Source: Bacillus norwichensis (lineage in GTDB: Bacteria; Bacillota; Bacilli; Bacillales; Bacillaceae_C). Taken from it: 64,000 bases of DNA. Positions 1-8,352 of this stretch are shown here, in pieces. The stretch covers positions 26,314-90,313 of the forward strand of contig NZ_JACSPV010000016.1 of NCBI RefSeq assembly GCF_014836955.1, given 5' to 3'. Position 1 is the stretch's first letter; each line of letters starts with the position of its first letter. The notes below the pieces were generated by a model that worked only from the letters and a program-made list of their open reading frames with translations, had not been told where the DNA came from and searched no databases. A program made the translations under genes and the position numbers.

Positions 1-852
1 AACCCTGATTTATGGATCAATTATGGTTTGATCGCTTTAAAAATCATCATTATTATTATTGTGTCTACTATTGTCATACGAGTCGGAAAGGCTGCGATTG
101 GAAAAATATTCAAAAGAAGATCCAATGTGCCGATGCAATTTTCGGAGAGGCGTGAAGCAACGCTTGTTAAACTGTTGCAGAATATCCTATCGTATATAGT
201 TTATTTTATTGCTATCGTCACAATTCTTTCGGCATTATCAATTGATGTAAAAGGAATTCTGGCTGGTGCGGGAATTTTGGGACTCGCCGTTGGTTTTGGC
301 GCTCAGAACCTTGTGAAAGATGTAATTGGTGGCTTTTTTATCATCTTCGAAGATCAGTTTTCCGTTGGAGACTATGTTCGAATTGGAGAATTTGAAGGAA
401 CCGTCGAAGAAATTGGACTTCGGACAACGAAAATATTGAACTGGACAGGAGAACTGTACATTCTTCAAAATGGCAATATTACAGAAGTGACGAATTTTTC
501 GCTTCACAATAGTGTAGCAGTTGTAGATATTTATCTTGGTTATCAGGCGGATTTGAAAAAAGTGGAAGTTTTAATTGAAGATTTGCTGAAAACAATGCCG
601 CAAAAATATGAACAAATTGTTGGGACGCCCAGTGTGCTTGGGGTTCAGCAATTAGGCGCATCTGAAATTGTCCTGCGGGTAACTGCAGAGACATTGCCGC
701 TTCAAAATGCATTTATTGCAAGGGAGCTTCGAAAGGCAATCAAACTCGAATTAGATGCACAACAGGTGGAAGTTCCGTATCAGCGCATTGTGATGATGCA
801 AGGGAGCGATCACCCAAAAAACAATCATTTTAGTGACCGACAAGGGGGATAA
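1..852 (+). CDS. MscS-family mechanosensitive ion channel (5' end cut by window)
   Basis: Small-conductance mechanosensitive channel subunit, which opens under membrane tension to release solutes on osmotic downshock. The reading frame is open from base 1, so the in-frame TTG at 28 is probably not the start and the N-terminus lies outside the window. Visible parts are a hydrophobic helix (IIIIIIVSTIVIRV), a second helix, the Gly/Ala-rich pore helix (GILAGAGILGLAVGFGAQN) and the MscS beta domain (VGDYVRIGEFEGTVEEIGLR), followed by the alpha/beta C-terminal domain. It is followed after 2 bases by the DUF951 gene, so the two are probably co-transcribed towards ychF. Confidence 0.93.
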   Translation, partial: NPDLWINYGLIALKIIIIIIVSTIVIRVGKAAIGKIFKRRSNVPMQFSERREATLVKLLQNILSYIVYFIAIVTILSALSIDVKGILAGAGILGLAVGFGAQNLVKDVIGGFFIIFEDQFSVGDYVRIGEFEGTVEEIGLRTTKILNWTGELYILQNGNITEVTNFSLHNSVAVVDIYLGYQADLKKVEVLIEDLLKTMPQKYEQIVGTPSVLGVQQLGASEIVLRVTAETLPLQNAFIARELRKAIKLELDAQQVEVPYQRIVMMQGSDHPKNNHFSDRQGG

Positions 853-854
853 GA

Positions 855-1052
855 ATGGAAAAAAAAGAATTTAACCTTCAAGACGTTGTTGAAATGAAAA
901 AACCTCATCCATGTGGAACCAATCGTTGGCGGATTATACGAATGGGGATGGATATCCGCATAAAATGCGAAGGCTGTGGACACAGCGTTATGCTCCCAAG
1001 GCGGGAGTTCACAAGAAAAATGAAAAAGATTTTGGAAAAGCATGAGGAGTGA
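855..1052 (+). CDS. DUF951 family small zinc-ribbon-like protein (YyzM-like)
   Basis: A 65-residue protein of the DUF951 family. The conserved core HPCGTNRWRIIRMGMDIRIK followed by CEGCGH is visible, with Cys residues spaced as in a metal-binding ribbon. Members of this family sit directly upstream of ychF in many Bacilli, as here. The biochemical function is not known. The start ATG lies 2 bases after the mscS stop and uses a GGGGG-type Shine-Dalgarno inside the upstream gene's end. Confidence 0.9.
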   Translation: MEKKEFNLQDVVEMKKPHPCGTNRWRIIRMGMDIRIKCEGCGHSVMLPRREFTRKMKKILEKHEE

Positions 1053-1209
1053 ACGTCATGCTTTTTCTATTGGAAGGACGGAGAGCTAGGATTTTTACTC
1101 TTGCATGGGGCAAAGCTCCGGCAATTCACCTTGCGCTTTTTCCTTTCAGTCTCTATAATTATGAATGGATTGGGGGCAGAGCCTGTCCCGACAAAGAGGA
1201 GTGACCGAG

Positions 1210-2310
1210 ATGGCCCTAACAGCAGGGATTGTTGGTTTGCCAAACGTAGGCAAGTCAACCTTATTCAATGCAATTACGAAAGCGGGAGCGGAAGCAGCGA
1301 ACTATCCATTCTGTACAATCGACCCTAATGTCGGTATCGTAGAAGTTCCGGATGACCGTCTCCAAAAATTGACTGAACTTGTCAAGCCGAAGAAAACTGT
1401 ACCAACGGCTTTTGAATTTACTGATATCGCCGGAATCGTCAAAGGCGCGAGCAAAGGGGAAGGACTCGGAAACAAATTCTTGTCCCATATCCGCCAAGTG
1501 GATGCAATTTGTCATGTTGTTCGCTGTTTTGCTGATGGCGACATCACGCATGTATCAGGAAAAGTAGATCCGATTGATGACATTGAGACGATCAATCTTG
1601 AATTGATTTTGGCAGATTTGGAATCTGTTGAAAAACGCATTGGCCGCGTTGAAAAAATGGCGAAGCAAAAAGACAAGGATGCCATGGCTGAATTTGAAGT
1701 GCTGAGCAAATTAAAAACTGCTTTCGAATCTGACCAATCGGCAAGAGCTATTGATTTTTCCGATGACCAGCTTAAAATTGTCAAACAGCTTCATTTGCTG
1801 ACAAGCAAACCTGTTTTATATGTAGCGAATGTTGGAGAAGACGATTTGGTTGATCCATCAGGCAATGAATATGTGAAAAAAGTGATGGACTATGCGGAAA
1901 AAGATAACGCGGAAGTCATTATCATCAGTGCCAGAATCGAAGAAGAGATCGCGGTGCTCGACGATGATGAGAAAGCGATGTTCCTAGAAGAATTGGGAAT
2001 AGAGGAATCCGGATTAGATCAATTAATTCGTGCAGCCTATCATCTTTTGGGATTAGCTACTTATTTTACAGCCGGAGAGCAAGAAGTCCGTGCGTGGACA
2101 TTCAAAAAAGGAATGAAAGCCCCGCAATGTGCCGGAATCATCCATACGGATTTTGAAAAAGGATTTATTCGCGCTGAAACAGTTTCCTACGAAGATTTAC
2201 GGGATGCTGGATCTATGAGTGCTGCAAAAGAAGCAGGAAAAGTGCGTTTGGAAGGAAAAGAATATTTAGTACAGGATGGCGATGTCATCCATTTCCGCTT
2301 TAATGTTTGA
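1210..2310 (+). CDS. ychF: Redox-regulated ATPase YchF (Obg-related)
   Basis: 366-residue P-loop ATPase of the Obg/TRAFAC class (B. subtilis YyaF). It binds the ribosome and is linked to stress responses in other bacteria. Motifs seen: P-loop GLPNVGKSTLF near the N-terminus, switch DIAGIV, and NVGE in place of the GTPase NKxD, the signature of ATP preference in YchF. A TGS domain forms the C-terminus (EVRAWTFKKGMKAPQ). I chose the ATG at 1210 because GAGGAG lies just upstream and the family begins MALTAGIVG; a longer frame from 1165 adds unrelated residues. Confidence 0.97.
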   Translation: MALTAGIVGLPNVGKSTLFNAITKAGAEAANYPFCTIDPNVGIVEVPDDRLQKLTELVKPKKTVPTAFEFTDIAGIVKGASKGEGLGNKFLSHIRQVDAICHVVRCFADGDITHVSGKVDPIDDIETINLELILADLESVEKRIGRVEKMAKQKDKDAMAEFEVLSKLKTAFESDQSARAIDFSDDQLKIVKQLHLLTSKPVLYVANVGEDDLVDPSGNEYVKKVMDYAEKDNAEVIIISARIEEEIAVLDDDEKAMFLEELGIEESGLDQLIRAAYHLLGLATYFTAGEQEVRAWTFKKGMKAPQCAGIIHTDFEKGFIRAETVSYEDLRDAGSMSAAKEAGKVRLEGKEYLVQDGDVIHFRFNV

Positions 2311-2416
2311 GTCATTTGGTGCATCAAACTTTTTAATCAAGGTATATTTCTAAATCATGTTGGGTTACTCTATTTTACTTTCGGTAAAATGGAGGACTGT
2401 ACTTTACTTTACTTTG

Positions 2417-2446
2417 AACGGCTGCTAACCTCGCAGCCGTTTTTTC
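2417..2446 (+). terminator. Rho-independent terminator after ychF
   Basis: Perfect 9-bp stem AACGGCTGC/GCAGCCGTT with a 7-base loop, followed by TTTTTT. It sits about 105 bases after the ychF stop. Confidence 0.9.
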
Positions 2447-2628
2447 ATTGGTAATTGTATAGATAAAATAGACGATATTTATGTGGGTGTGTTCTCTTGG
2501 TGTAAAGCTGAATGAAGCATATTCAGTGAGGATTCACATATTGTGATAAAGTCAGTTGTTTTGCTATGATAACTAAATGCAAAATTCACCTAACTTTTCT
2601 TTAGAAGTAGTTAATCTCTATTCTTCAT

Positions 2629-2996
2629 TCATATTTCAGATGGAAGACCAATCTCTTTTTGTACTTTTTTGGGTAGATTTTTCAAGACCAAGTTGTAGGA
2701 ATGTGCAATTAATTTTCTATTAGCTCATCTGATATGTTTGATTCAAAGTAAATGGAGTTCCAATGTTTTTTGTTCATATAATATCCGGGAATGACCGCTT
2801 CATTACCTTCTCGTAATTCCTCTGAAAGAGTCGGATCACATTTTAATGTTAAGATGGGTTCCCCATTTGAATCCCCACCAATCATTGCATACATCTTGGT
2901 TCCGATAAAAAATCGGTCAGCTTCCCAATCCTTTTGGTAATCTTGGGTGGTACCTGCGAGCTTTAAACAACAAGATTCAATGCTTTTTCTATCCAT
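2629..2996 (-). pseudogene. MmcQ/YjbR family protein, frameshifted near 2712-2716
   Basis: A CyaY-fold MmcQ/YjbR protein of about 120 residues, function unknown in Bacillus. The first frame (2709-2996) reads from ATG through TKMYAMIG and PGYYMNKKHWNSIY to SDELIEN and then stops, about 25 residues short of the family. In the next frame the missing end is intact: LIAHSYNLVLKNLPKKVQKE, then IGLPSEI and a stop at 2629. Inserting one A in the A-run of the coding strand (T-run 2713-2716 on +) joins the two parts exactly. It is therefore a one-base deletion in a homopolymer, either a real recent inactivation or a sequencing error. Other family members carry the same C-terminal SYxLV-LPKKVQ motif. 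Confidence 0.85.
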
Positions 2997-3188
2997 TTCA
3001 TCACTCCTTCTTTATATTTTTTCTTAAAGCCATTACACTCACTTTAACAACAAAGCCGTTGGTTGAAAAAACAATTTAAAAGGTTCTCTTTTTGTATTTT
3101 ATCATCTTTCATCTCTATTTTTCCTTTTTCTATTTCAAATAGAACATCTCCCAAAGAAGGAAAATGCCGAGAGTTTATCGAAAAAGAA

Positions 3189-3202
3189 GGTAAGCGCTTT
3201 CT
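3189..3202 (+). promoter_or_regulatory. Probable cre (CcpA operator) upstream of thiolase
   Basis: GGTAAGCGCTTTCT matches the cre consensus TGWAANCGNTNWCA at 12 of 14 positions and is centred about 30 bases before the thiolase start, just 5' of its ribosome binding site. That position suits a CcpA block on transcription of fatty-acid catabolic genes. The assignment is from pattern only. Confidence 0.5.
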
Positions 3203-3224
3203 AACGACTAAGGAGGAGAAATGT

Positions 3225-4364
3225 TTGAGGGAAGTTGTGATTGTTGAAGCTGTAAGGACACCAGTTGGAAAAAGAAACGGGATGTTAAGCCAGACACGCC
3301 CGGACGAGCTGCTTGCCATGGTTTTAAAGGAAATTACGGAACGGGCTGGCGTTGAAGCAAGTCACGTGGAAGATGTCATTGCCGGCTGCGTTACACAGGC
3401 AAGCGAACAAGCAAATGATATTGCAAGGCTCGCTGTATTGATAGCAGGATATCCGATGACAGTTCCAGGAGTCACCCTTGACAGACAATGTGGTTCAAGC
3501 CAGCAGGCGGTTCATTTTGCTTGCCAAGCGATTTTAAGTGGAGATATGGATGTCGTTATAGCGTGCGGAGTGGAGAGTATGTCGCGAGTTCCCATGCTTT
3601 CAAATTTGCAAGGAGCCAGAAACAGTAAAAAGCTAACGGATCGCTATGAAATAATCAACCAAGGGCTGTCGGCGGAACGGATTGCAGAGCAGTGGGGATT
3701 TTCAAGAGAAGAGCTCGACCTTTTTTCCCTGAAGAGTCATGAAAAGGCTGTAAGAGCCATGAAGGAAGGCCGATTTAATCGTGAAATCATGGAAATCACT
3801 ACTGAAAGTGGAATGATGAATAACGATGAAGGTCCCCGTGAACATACATCAATGGAAAAACTTGGAGCTTTAGAACCTCCTTTTTTAAAAAATGGAAAAG
3901 TCACCGCGGGTAATGCGAGCCAAATCAGCGATGGAGCTGCAGCCATATTGCTCATGTCCAGGGAAAAGGCGGAAGAACTTGGGGTAAAATCTCGTTTTCG
4001 AGTCATTTCTAGGTCAGTAGTGGGGTCAGACCCCACCTTAATGCTTACAGGGCCAGTAGCAGCAACGGAGAAAGCATTGAAGAAAGCTGGAATGGACCTT
4101 TCAGATATAGATTTATTTGAAGTAAATGAGGCTTTTGCTTCTGTTCCGCTCCAATGGCTGAAGGAAACTGAAGCGAACCCGGAAAAACTAAATGTCAATG
4201 GAGGTGCAATTGCGCTAGGGCATCCGCTTGGTGCAAGCGGGGCGAGGATAATGACGACATTGGTTCATGAATTGGAAAGGCAGAATAAGAAATATGGACT
4301 CCAGGCGATTTGTGAAGGTTTCGGCATGGCGAACGCGACAATAATAGAAAGACTTGAACAGTAA
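3225..4364 (+). CDS. Thiolase (acetyl-CoA acyltransferase, FadA-like)
   Basis: 379-residue degradative thiolase that cleaves 3-ketoacyl-CoA to acetyl-CoA and a shortened acyl-CoA. Seen: the nucleophile loop DRQCGSSQQAVHF, the NEAFASVPLQW motif, the active-site His segment NVNGGAIALGHPLGASGAR, and the second catalytic Cys in CEGFGMANATIIERL (usually CEGGGMAN, so one Gly is Phe here). The start is the TTG at 3225, six bases after AAGGAGGAG; the longer frame from 3063 adds non-homologous residues. The next gene, an acyl-CoA synthetase, starts 24 bases on, which suggests a short fatty-acid or aromatic-acid degradation operon. Confidence 0.93.
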   Translation: MREVVIVEAVRTPVGKRNGMLSQTRPDELLAMVLKEITERAGVEASHVEDVIAGCVTQASEQANDIARLAVLIAGYPMTVPGVTLDRQCGSSQQAVHFACQAILSGDMDVVIACGVESMSRVPMLSNLQGARNSKKLTDRYEIINQGLSAERIAEQWGFSREELDLFSLKSHEKAVRAMKEGRFNREIMEITTESGMMNNDEGPREHTSMEKLGALEPPFLKNGKVTAGNASQISDGAAAILLMSREKAEELGVKSRFRVISRSVVGSDPTLMLTGPVAATEKALKKAGMDLSDIDLFEVNEAFASVPLQWLKETEANPEKLNVNGGAIALGHPLGASGARIMTTLVHELERQNKKYGLQAICEGFGMANATIIERLEQ

Positions 4365-4388
4365 ATTTCAATACAGGGAGTGGTATAC

Positions 4389-5945
4389 GTGGGAGGACCT
4401 ACACTCAGAGATGTATTTGAGCAGACTGTTGCAAAGTTTCCCTTAAAGGAAGGGCTTGTGGATCGGAGATTAGGAAAAAGCTGGACCTATCGTGATTGGG
4501 ATCTGGAGGTGAACAAGCTTGCCAATGCCTTCAGACATGCGGGAGTTGAAAAAGGAGACAGGGTATCCACTATTTTGTACAATACTGCCGAATTCGCGAC
4601 GACTCTGTTTGCTTGCATGAAAATCGGCGCCATTTTCAATCCCATCAATTTTCGCCTGACGGGAAAAGAATTGAAATTCATTTTAAGCGATGCAGCCCCG
4701 AAAATTGTGTTGTATGAAAAAGCAACGAGCAGTACAGTTACGTATGCGGCCCAGTTAATTTCGGATATTCAGTTTTGGTGCATTGATGAGCCAGGTTCAT
4801 TTGCAAAGGAATATGATGAGAAAATATCCAACGCTTCGACTGAGAGACCAACTTGTGAACTCAATGAAAATGATCCCTACGCCATCATGTATACTTCCGG
4901 CACGACAGGGATGCCAAAAGGAGTCATACATTCCCACCGCAATATGGTAGATCAGAGTCTCATCATGTCGGCTGTTATGCGTGTGACAAAAAATGAGAGG
5001 GGTCTGAGTGTAGCACCAATGTTTCACTGCGCTGAGCTCCATTGTGCCTTCCTTCCACGTCTTATGATGGGCGGTTCCAATATCATTATGCATCATTTTG
5101 ATGCAAAGGAGCTTATTCAAATTATAAAAGAGGAAAGAATCACTCATTTTTTTGGTGCCCCCACAATGTGGAATATGATACTGCGTGAAGATTTAACAGA
5201 AGCTGATTTTTCAAGCCTACGTGCAGGGCTTTACGGAGGAGCTCCTATGGCTCCGGCCCTTGTCAAAAAAGTAAATAATACTTTGGAAATTGATTTATTT
5301 CAGGCATATGGGATGACTGAGATGGGGCCTGCTATATCAGTGCTATATGATGATGAGCAACTATCAAAATCAGGAGCTGCTGGAAAACCTTTGATCAATC
5401 ATGAAATAAGAGTGGTCAAAGTAAAAGAAGGAGTACCATCTGATCCCCTCGATATTTGTTCTCCCGGGGAGTTGGGAGAAATCATCGTGAAAGGTCCAAG
5501 TACCATGCTGGGATATTTTAATTGTCCGGATGCCACAAAAGAAGCAATGTATGAAGGATGGTACCATTCGGGAGATATTGGATACATGGATGAAGAAGGC
5601 GTTTTGTGGGTGAGTGATCGTGTAAAAGATATGATTATTTCGGGCGGTGAAAATATTTATTCAAGGGAAGTCGAGGATGTCCTATTTGAACATTCCGGGG
5701 TTTTGGATGCCGCCGTCGTCGGTGAGCCGGACGAAATGTGGGGAGAAAGAGTTGTCGCTTTCGTGGTGAAAAAAGATCCTTCGATAACGGCTCAGGAGCT
5801 GGATAACTTTTGTACAGAAAACAATCGTCTTGCTCGGTATAAAAGGCCGCGCCGTTATGAATTCATGGAGGAGCTTCCGCGAAATGCTAGTGGTAAGCTG
5901 CAAAAATTTATGCTGAGAGAGCAGGCTGCCATCGCTAAAAAATAA
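4389..5945 (+). CDS. Long- or medium-chain acyl-CoA synthetase (AMP-forming)
   Basis: 518-residue ANL-superfamily ligase that activates a carboxylic acid to its CoA ester with ATP. The AMP-binding loop YTSGTTGMPKGV, the QAYGMTEMGP motif, the GWYHSGDIGY and SDRVKDMIISGGENIYSREV hinge region and the C-terminal catalytic Lys in PRNASGKLQK are all present. The GTG at 4389 is preferred because GGGAG lies 8 bases upstream; the in-frame GTG at 4380 overlaps that site. It pairs with the thiolase upstream. The acid substrate cannot be told from sequence. Confidence 0.93.
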   Translation: MGGPTLRDVFEQTVAKFPLKEGLVDRRLGKSWTYRDWDLEVNKLANAFRHAGVEKGDRVSTILYNTAEFATTLFACMKIGAIFNPINFRLTGKELKFILSDAAPKIVLYEKATSSTVTYAAQLISDIQFWCIDEPGSFAKEYDEKISNASTERPTCELNENDPYAIMYTSGTTGMPKGVIHSHRNMVDQSLIMSAVMRVTKNERGLSVAPMFHCAELHCAFLPRLMMGGSNIIMHHFDAKELIQIIKEERITHFFGAPTMWNMILREDLTEADFSSLRAGLYGGAPMAPALVKKVNNTLEIDLFQAYGMTEMGPAISVLYDDEQLSKSGAAGKPLINHEIRVVKVKEGVPSDPLDICSPGELGEIIVKGPSTMLGYFNCPDATKEAMYEGWYHSGDIGYMDEEGVLWVSDRVKDMIISGGENIYSREVEDVLFEHSGVLDAAVVGEPDEMWGERVVAFVVKKDPSITAQELDNFCTENNRLARYKRPRRYEFMEELPRNASGKLQKFMLREQAAIAKK

Positions 5946-5970
5946 AACGAACTCTAAACAGTATAAAGCA

Positions 5971-6043
5971 CCTCTTTTCTTCAAATAATAGTACCGAATC
6001 AATAGCAAATGCCACTGTTGGTTCTTTTGAAGAAAAAAGGGGG
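5971..6043 (+). promoter_or_regulatory. Hairpin that could cover the DUF378 ribosome binding site
   Basis: CCTCTTTTCTTCAAA (5971-5985) is complementary to TTTGAAGAAAAAAGG (6026-6040) apart from one position near the end. The 3' arm includes part of the AAGGGGG ribosome binding site of the next gene. It could be an inefficient terminator for the acyl-CoA synthetase or a translation-limiting fold. There is no U-tract directly after the stem. Confidence 0.35.
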
Positions 6044-6051
6044 TGTTCAGC

Positions 6052-6384
6052 TTGAGCACACTACGTAAAATTGCCTTAGCTCTGGTCGTTATTGGTGCTA
6101 TCAACTGGGGATTGATCGGATTATTCAGGTTTGACCTCGTGGCTGCCATATTTGGAGGGGGCTTATCGCGGTTAATTTATACCTTAGTTGGACTAAGCGG
6201 CCTTATTTGCTTGTCATATTTCTTCGATCGGGAGGAAGCGGACGAGAGTGAGCGTTATACAAGTCCAGTTCTAGATGAAGGAACAGGCGTTCAGCCTAAC
6301 TATGGAACGGAATTTGCCGAAGACCCAGATCTAGATCATACCTTCAATCCATCCAGAAATTTTCATGATAATGAAGAAGAATAA
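6052..6384 (+). CDS. DUF378 family membrane protein with acidic tail
   Basis: About 110 residues. Two membrane helices fill the first 65 residues (IALALVVIGAINWGLIGLF and LIYTLVGLSGLICLSYFF), with the DUF378 signature GAINWGLIGLF. The remaining 45 residues form an Asp/Glu-rich cytoplasmic or surface tail not found in short family members such as YuzA. I chose TTG at 6052 because AAGGGGG lies 8 bases upstream; a GTG at 6043 falls inside that site. Function unknown. Confidence 0.85.
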   Translation: MSTLRKIALALVVIGAINWGLIGLFRFDLVAAIFGGGLSRLIYTLVGLSGLICLSYFFDREEADESERYTSPVLDEGTGVQPNYGTEFAEDPDLDHTFNPSRNFHDNEEE

Positions 6385-6388
6385 TTTG

Positions 6389-6426
6389 AAAACCATGCAA
6401 GCCATAGAGGCGAGCATGGTTTTTTA
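6389..6426 (+). terminator. Terminator after DUF378 gene
   Basis: Stem AACCATGC (6391-6398) with GCATGGTT (6414-6421) followed by a T-run. It separates the accessory block from the rpsF operon. Confidence 0.85.
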
Positions 6427-6492
6427 TTAATAATGTCGAATTGTCGATATATGTTGATTGGCTGGAATATATACTATAATAAAAAATGATAT

Positions 6493-6521
6493 TTGTTTTA
6501 TGAGTGTCTTTATGTTATAAT
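6493..6521 (+). promoter_or_regulatory. SigA promoter of the rpsF operon
   Basis: TTGTTT at 6493-6498, a 17-base spacer and a perfect TATAAT at 6516-6521, with a TG one base before the -10 (extended -10). Transcription would start near 6528, just ahead of the ribosomal leader. Confidence 0.75.
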
Positions 6522-6545
6522 TTTTCTCTGTGAGTAATGAAAGTT

Positions 6546-6598
6546 GCTCCTTGCCCTTGATTATTTTTTTGAGGGCCGCACAGACCATAAGGAGGTGG
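6546..6598 (+). ncRNA. S6:S18-binding ribosomal leader
   Basis: A two-part stem: CTCCTT (6548-6553) pairs with AAGGAG (6590-6595), and GCCCT (6554-6558) with AGGGC (6573-6577). Between the outer and inner 3' arms lies CGCACAGACCAT, and the junction carries the CCG trinucleotide typical of the bacterial S6:S18 motif upstream of rpsF. The outer arm contains the rpsF Shine-Dalgarno, so binding of the S6:S18 complex would block translation (autoregulation known for this family). Confidence 0.8.
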
Positions 6599-6605
6599 AA
6601 CATTG

Positions 6606-6896
6606 ATGAGAAAGTACGAAATCATGTACATTATTCGCCCAAACATTGAGGAAGAAGCGAAACAATCTGTTGTAGAACGTTTCGATAATATTCTTACTTC
6701 CGAAGGGGCTGAAGTCATCGAATCAAAGGATTGGGGCAAGCGTCGCTTGGCATATGAGATTGAGGATTTCCGTGAAGGATATTACCGCTTAATCCATACA
6801 AATGCAAATGCTGAAGCTGTTCAGGAATTTGATCGTCTTGCTAAAATCAACGATGATATCATTCGTCATATCGTAATTAAAGAAGAAGAAAAATAA
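6606..6896 (+). CDS. rpsF: 30S ribosomal protein S6
   Basis: 96-residue S6, binds 16S rRNA with S18 in the small-subunit platform. Starts [19 protein letters not shown] and contains the conserved [12 protein letters not shown] and DDIIRHIV segments. ATG 6606 is preferred to the TTG directly before it, giving the standard MRKYE start and a good distance from AAGGAGGTGG. First gene of rpsF-ssb-rpsR. Confidence 0.98.
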   Translation: MRKYEIMYIIRPNIEEEAKQSVVERFDNILTSEGAEVIESKDWGKRRLAYEIEDFREGYYRLIHTNANAEAVQEFDRLAKINDDIIRHIVIKEEEK

Positions 6897-6907
6897 ACAG
6901 AAATAAA

Positions 6908-6923
6908 TGTTCCACGTGGAACA
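6908..6923. promoter_or_regulatory. parS-like ParB/Spo0J site
   Basis: Perfect 16-bp palindrome TGTTCCACGTGGAACA in the gap between rpsF and ssb. It differs from the B. subtilis consensus TGTTNCACGTGAAACA only at one half-site position (GG for GA), and the same symmetric form serves as parS in some other bacteria. Its neighbourhood close to the origin fits. Confidence 0.7.
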
Positions 6924-6959
6924 ATGTAAGAATAGTAAATCGGGAAGAGGTTGATTCTG

Positions 6960-7460
6960 ATGATGAACCGAGTAGTATTAGTTGGCCGATTAACTAAAGA
7001 TCCAGATCTGCGTTATACTCCAAACGGAGTACCGGTTGCGAACTTCACATTAGCTGTTAACCGTACGTTTACAAATCAGCAGGGAGAACGTGAAGCAGAT
7101 TTTGTCAATTGCGTTATTTGGCGTCGCCCGGCAGAAAATGTGGCCAACTTCTTGAAAAAGGGAAGCTTGGCTGGAGTTGACGGTCGTTTGCAGACACGGA
7201 GTTATGATGATCAGAATGGAAAACGGGTGTATGTAACTGAAGTAGTTGCAGATAGTGTCCAGTTTTTGGAGCCTAGAGGTGCTGCTTCACAAGATCGTGG
7301 TCGCGATGTTGGCGGAAACCCATATGGTGGTGGGGATCAACGAAGCCAAGGTTCATCATACGGTGACCAAAGGAACCAGGGCTATACTCGGACAGATGAG
7401 GATCCGTTCTCAAATGATGGACAACCAATCGATATCTCAGATGACGATCTTCCATTTTAA
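6960..7460 (+). CDS. ssb: Single-stranded DNA-binding protein
   Basis: 166-residue SsbA-type protein. The OB fold spans about residues 1-108 ([40 protein letters not shown]). It is followed by a Gly/Gln/Arg-rich linker and the acidic tip DISDDDLPF, which recruits replication and repair partners. ATG 6960 lies 9 bases after GGGAAGAGG. It sits between rpsF and rpsR as in B. subtilis. Confidence 0.97.
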   Translation: MMNRVVLVGRLTKDPDLRYTPNGVPVANFTLAVNRTFTNQQGEREADFVNCVIWRRPAENVANFLKKGSLAGVDGRLQTRSYDDQNGKRVYVTEVVADSVQFLEPRGAASQDRGRDVGGNPYGGGDQRSQGSSYGDQRNQGYTRTDEDPFSNDGQPIDISDDDLPF

Positions 7461-7484
7461 TAAAATGATAAAGGAGGGTTTTAA

Positions 7485-7721
<237 letters not shown>

Positions 7722-7729
7722 TAAGAGGG

Positions 7730-7764
7730 GAGCAATGAGGAGAAATCCTTGTTGCTCTTTTTTT
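7730..7764 (+). terminator. Terminator of the rpsF operon
   Basis: 12-bp stem GAGCAATGAGGA with TCCTTGTTGCTC (two G-T pairs), GAAA loop, then TTTTTTT. Confidence 0.93.
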
Positions 7765-7799
7765 GATATAGTAAGAAAGCATAAAATTAGATGAAATAT

Positions 7800-7985
7800 T
7801 AAGTTTTTCTTAGCTGCGACATACAGGACGTCGCTGAACTGAACCCGCCGACTCACAGGACGTGCAAGTGCTGACAGCGTCACCGGCGCAAGGATCAAGT
7901 CGGTGTTGGGGAACTATCTCATCAAAATTCGCCTTGTGCTTGTCGCCTGAGTCTGTGCGCCTTCCGCTTTTCTGTTTGTGAATAA
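7800..7985 (-). repeat. Dispersed intergenic repeat, minus orientation
   Basis: Read on the minus strand it begins AGAAAAGCGGAAGGCGC (7959-7975), identical to the 17 bases that open the composite repeat at 18691. Both also contain CACGTCCTGTG and, further on, GACGTCCTGT. The stretch has higher GC than its flanks and no coding frame with homology. It belongs to a GC-rich intergenic repeat family common in Bacillaceae chromosomes; its role is unknown. The rest of the 7765-8290 gap shows nothing else I recognise. Confidence 0.65.
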
Positions 7986-8352
7986 ATTCAAGAGTGCCAC
8001 GTCTAGTATCGACGCAGTAAAAAGTGTTTGTGCAGGAACAATGTCGTTAGGATATACTTTTTTCAGCACAACTCTAAAATTTTAGTGGCATCCTCATATT
8101 TCATTCTTCTTTACCTTATCAGAAGCATTCAATATCCTTACCCGTCTCAATATCTGCCATTAGATACCTGGCGATACAGCTAAAACGAGTTATTCGACCT
8201 CGGCCCATCCTTCCGCCAGATTCTTAATTTATCCGTTCCGTTCGTAATTTGCTTGCCAAATAAATGCTTACTTTAATAATGTCCTTGCCGCCTGTGACTT
8301 ATCAGGTGTTTTTTGTTAAAATAGACTGGTACATACTTAATGAGGTGAAAAA

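Noticed and set aside
3737..4198. 153-residue open frame on the minus strand
   Set aside because: Antisense to the thiolase gene, low-complexity Ser/Phe-rich, no family features.
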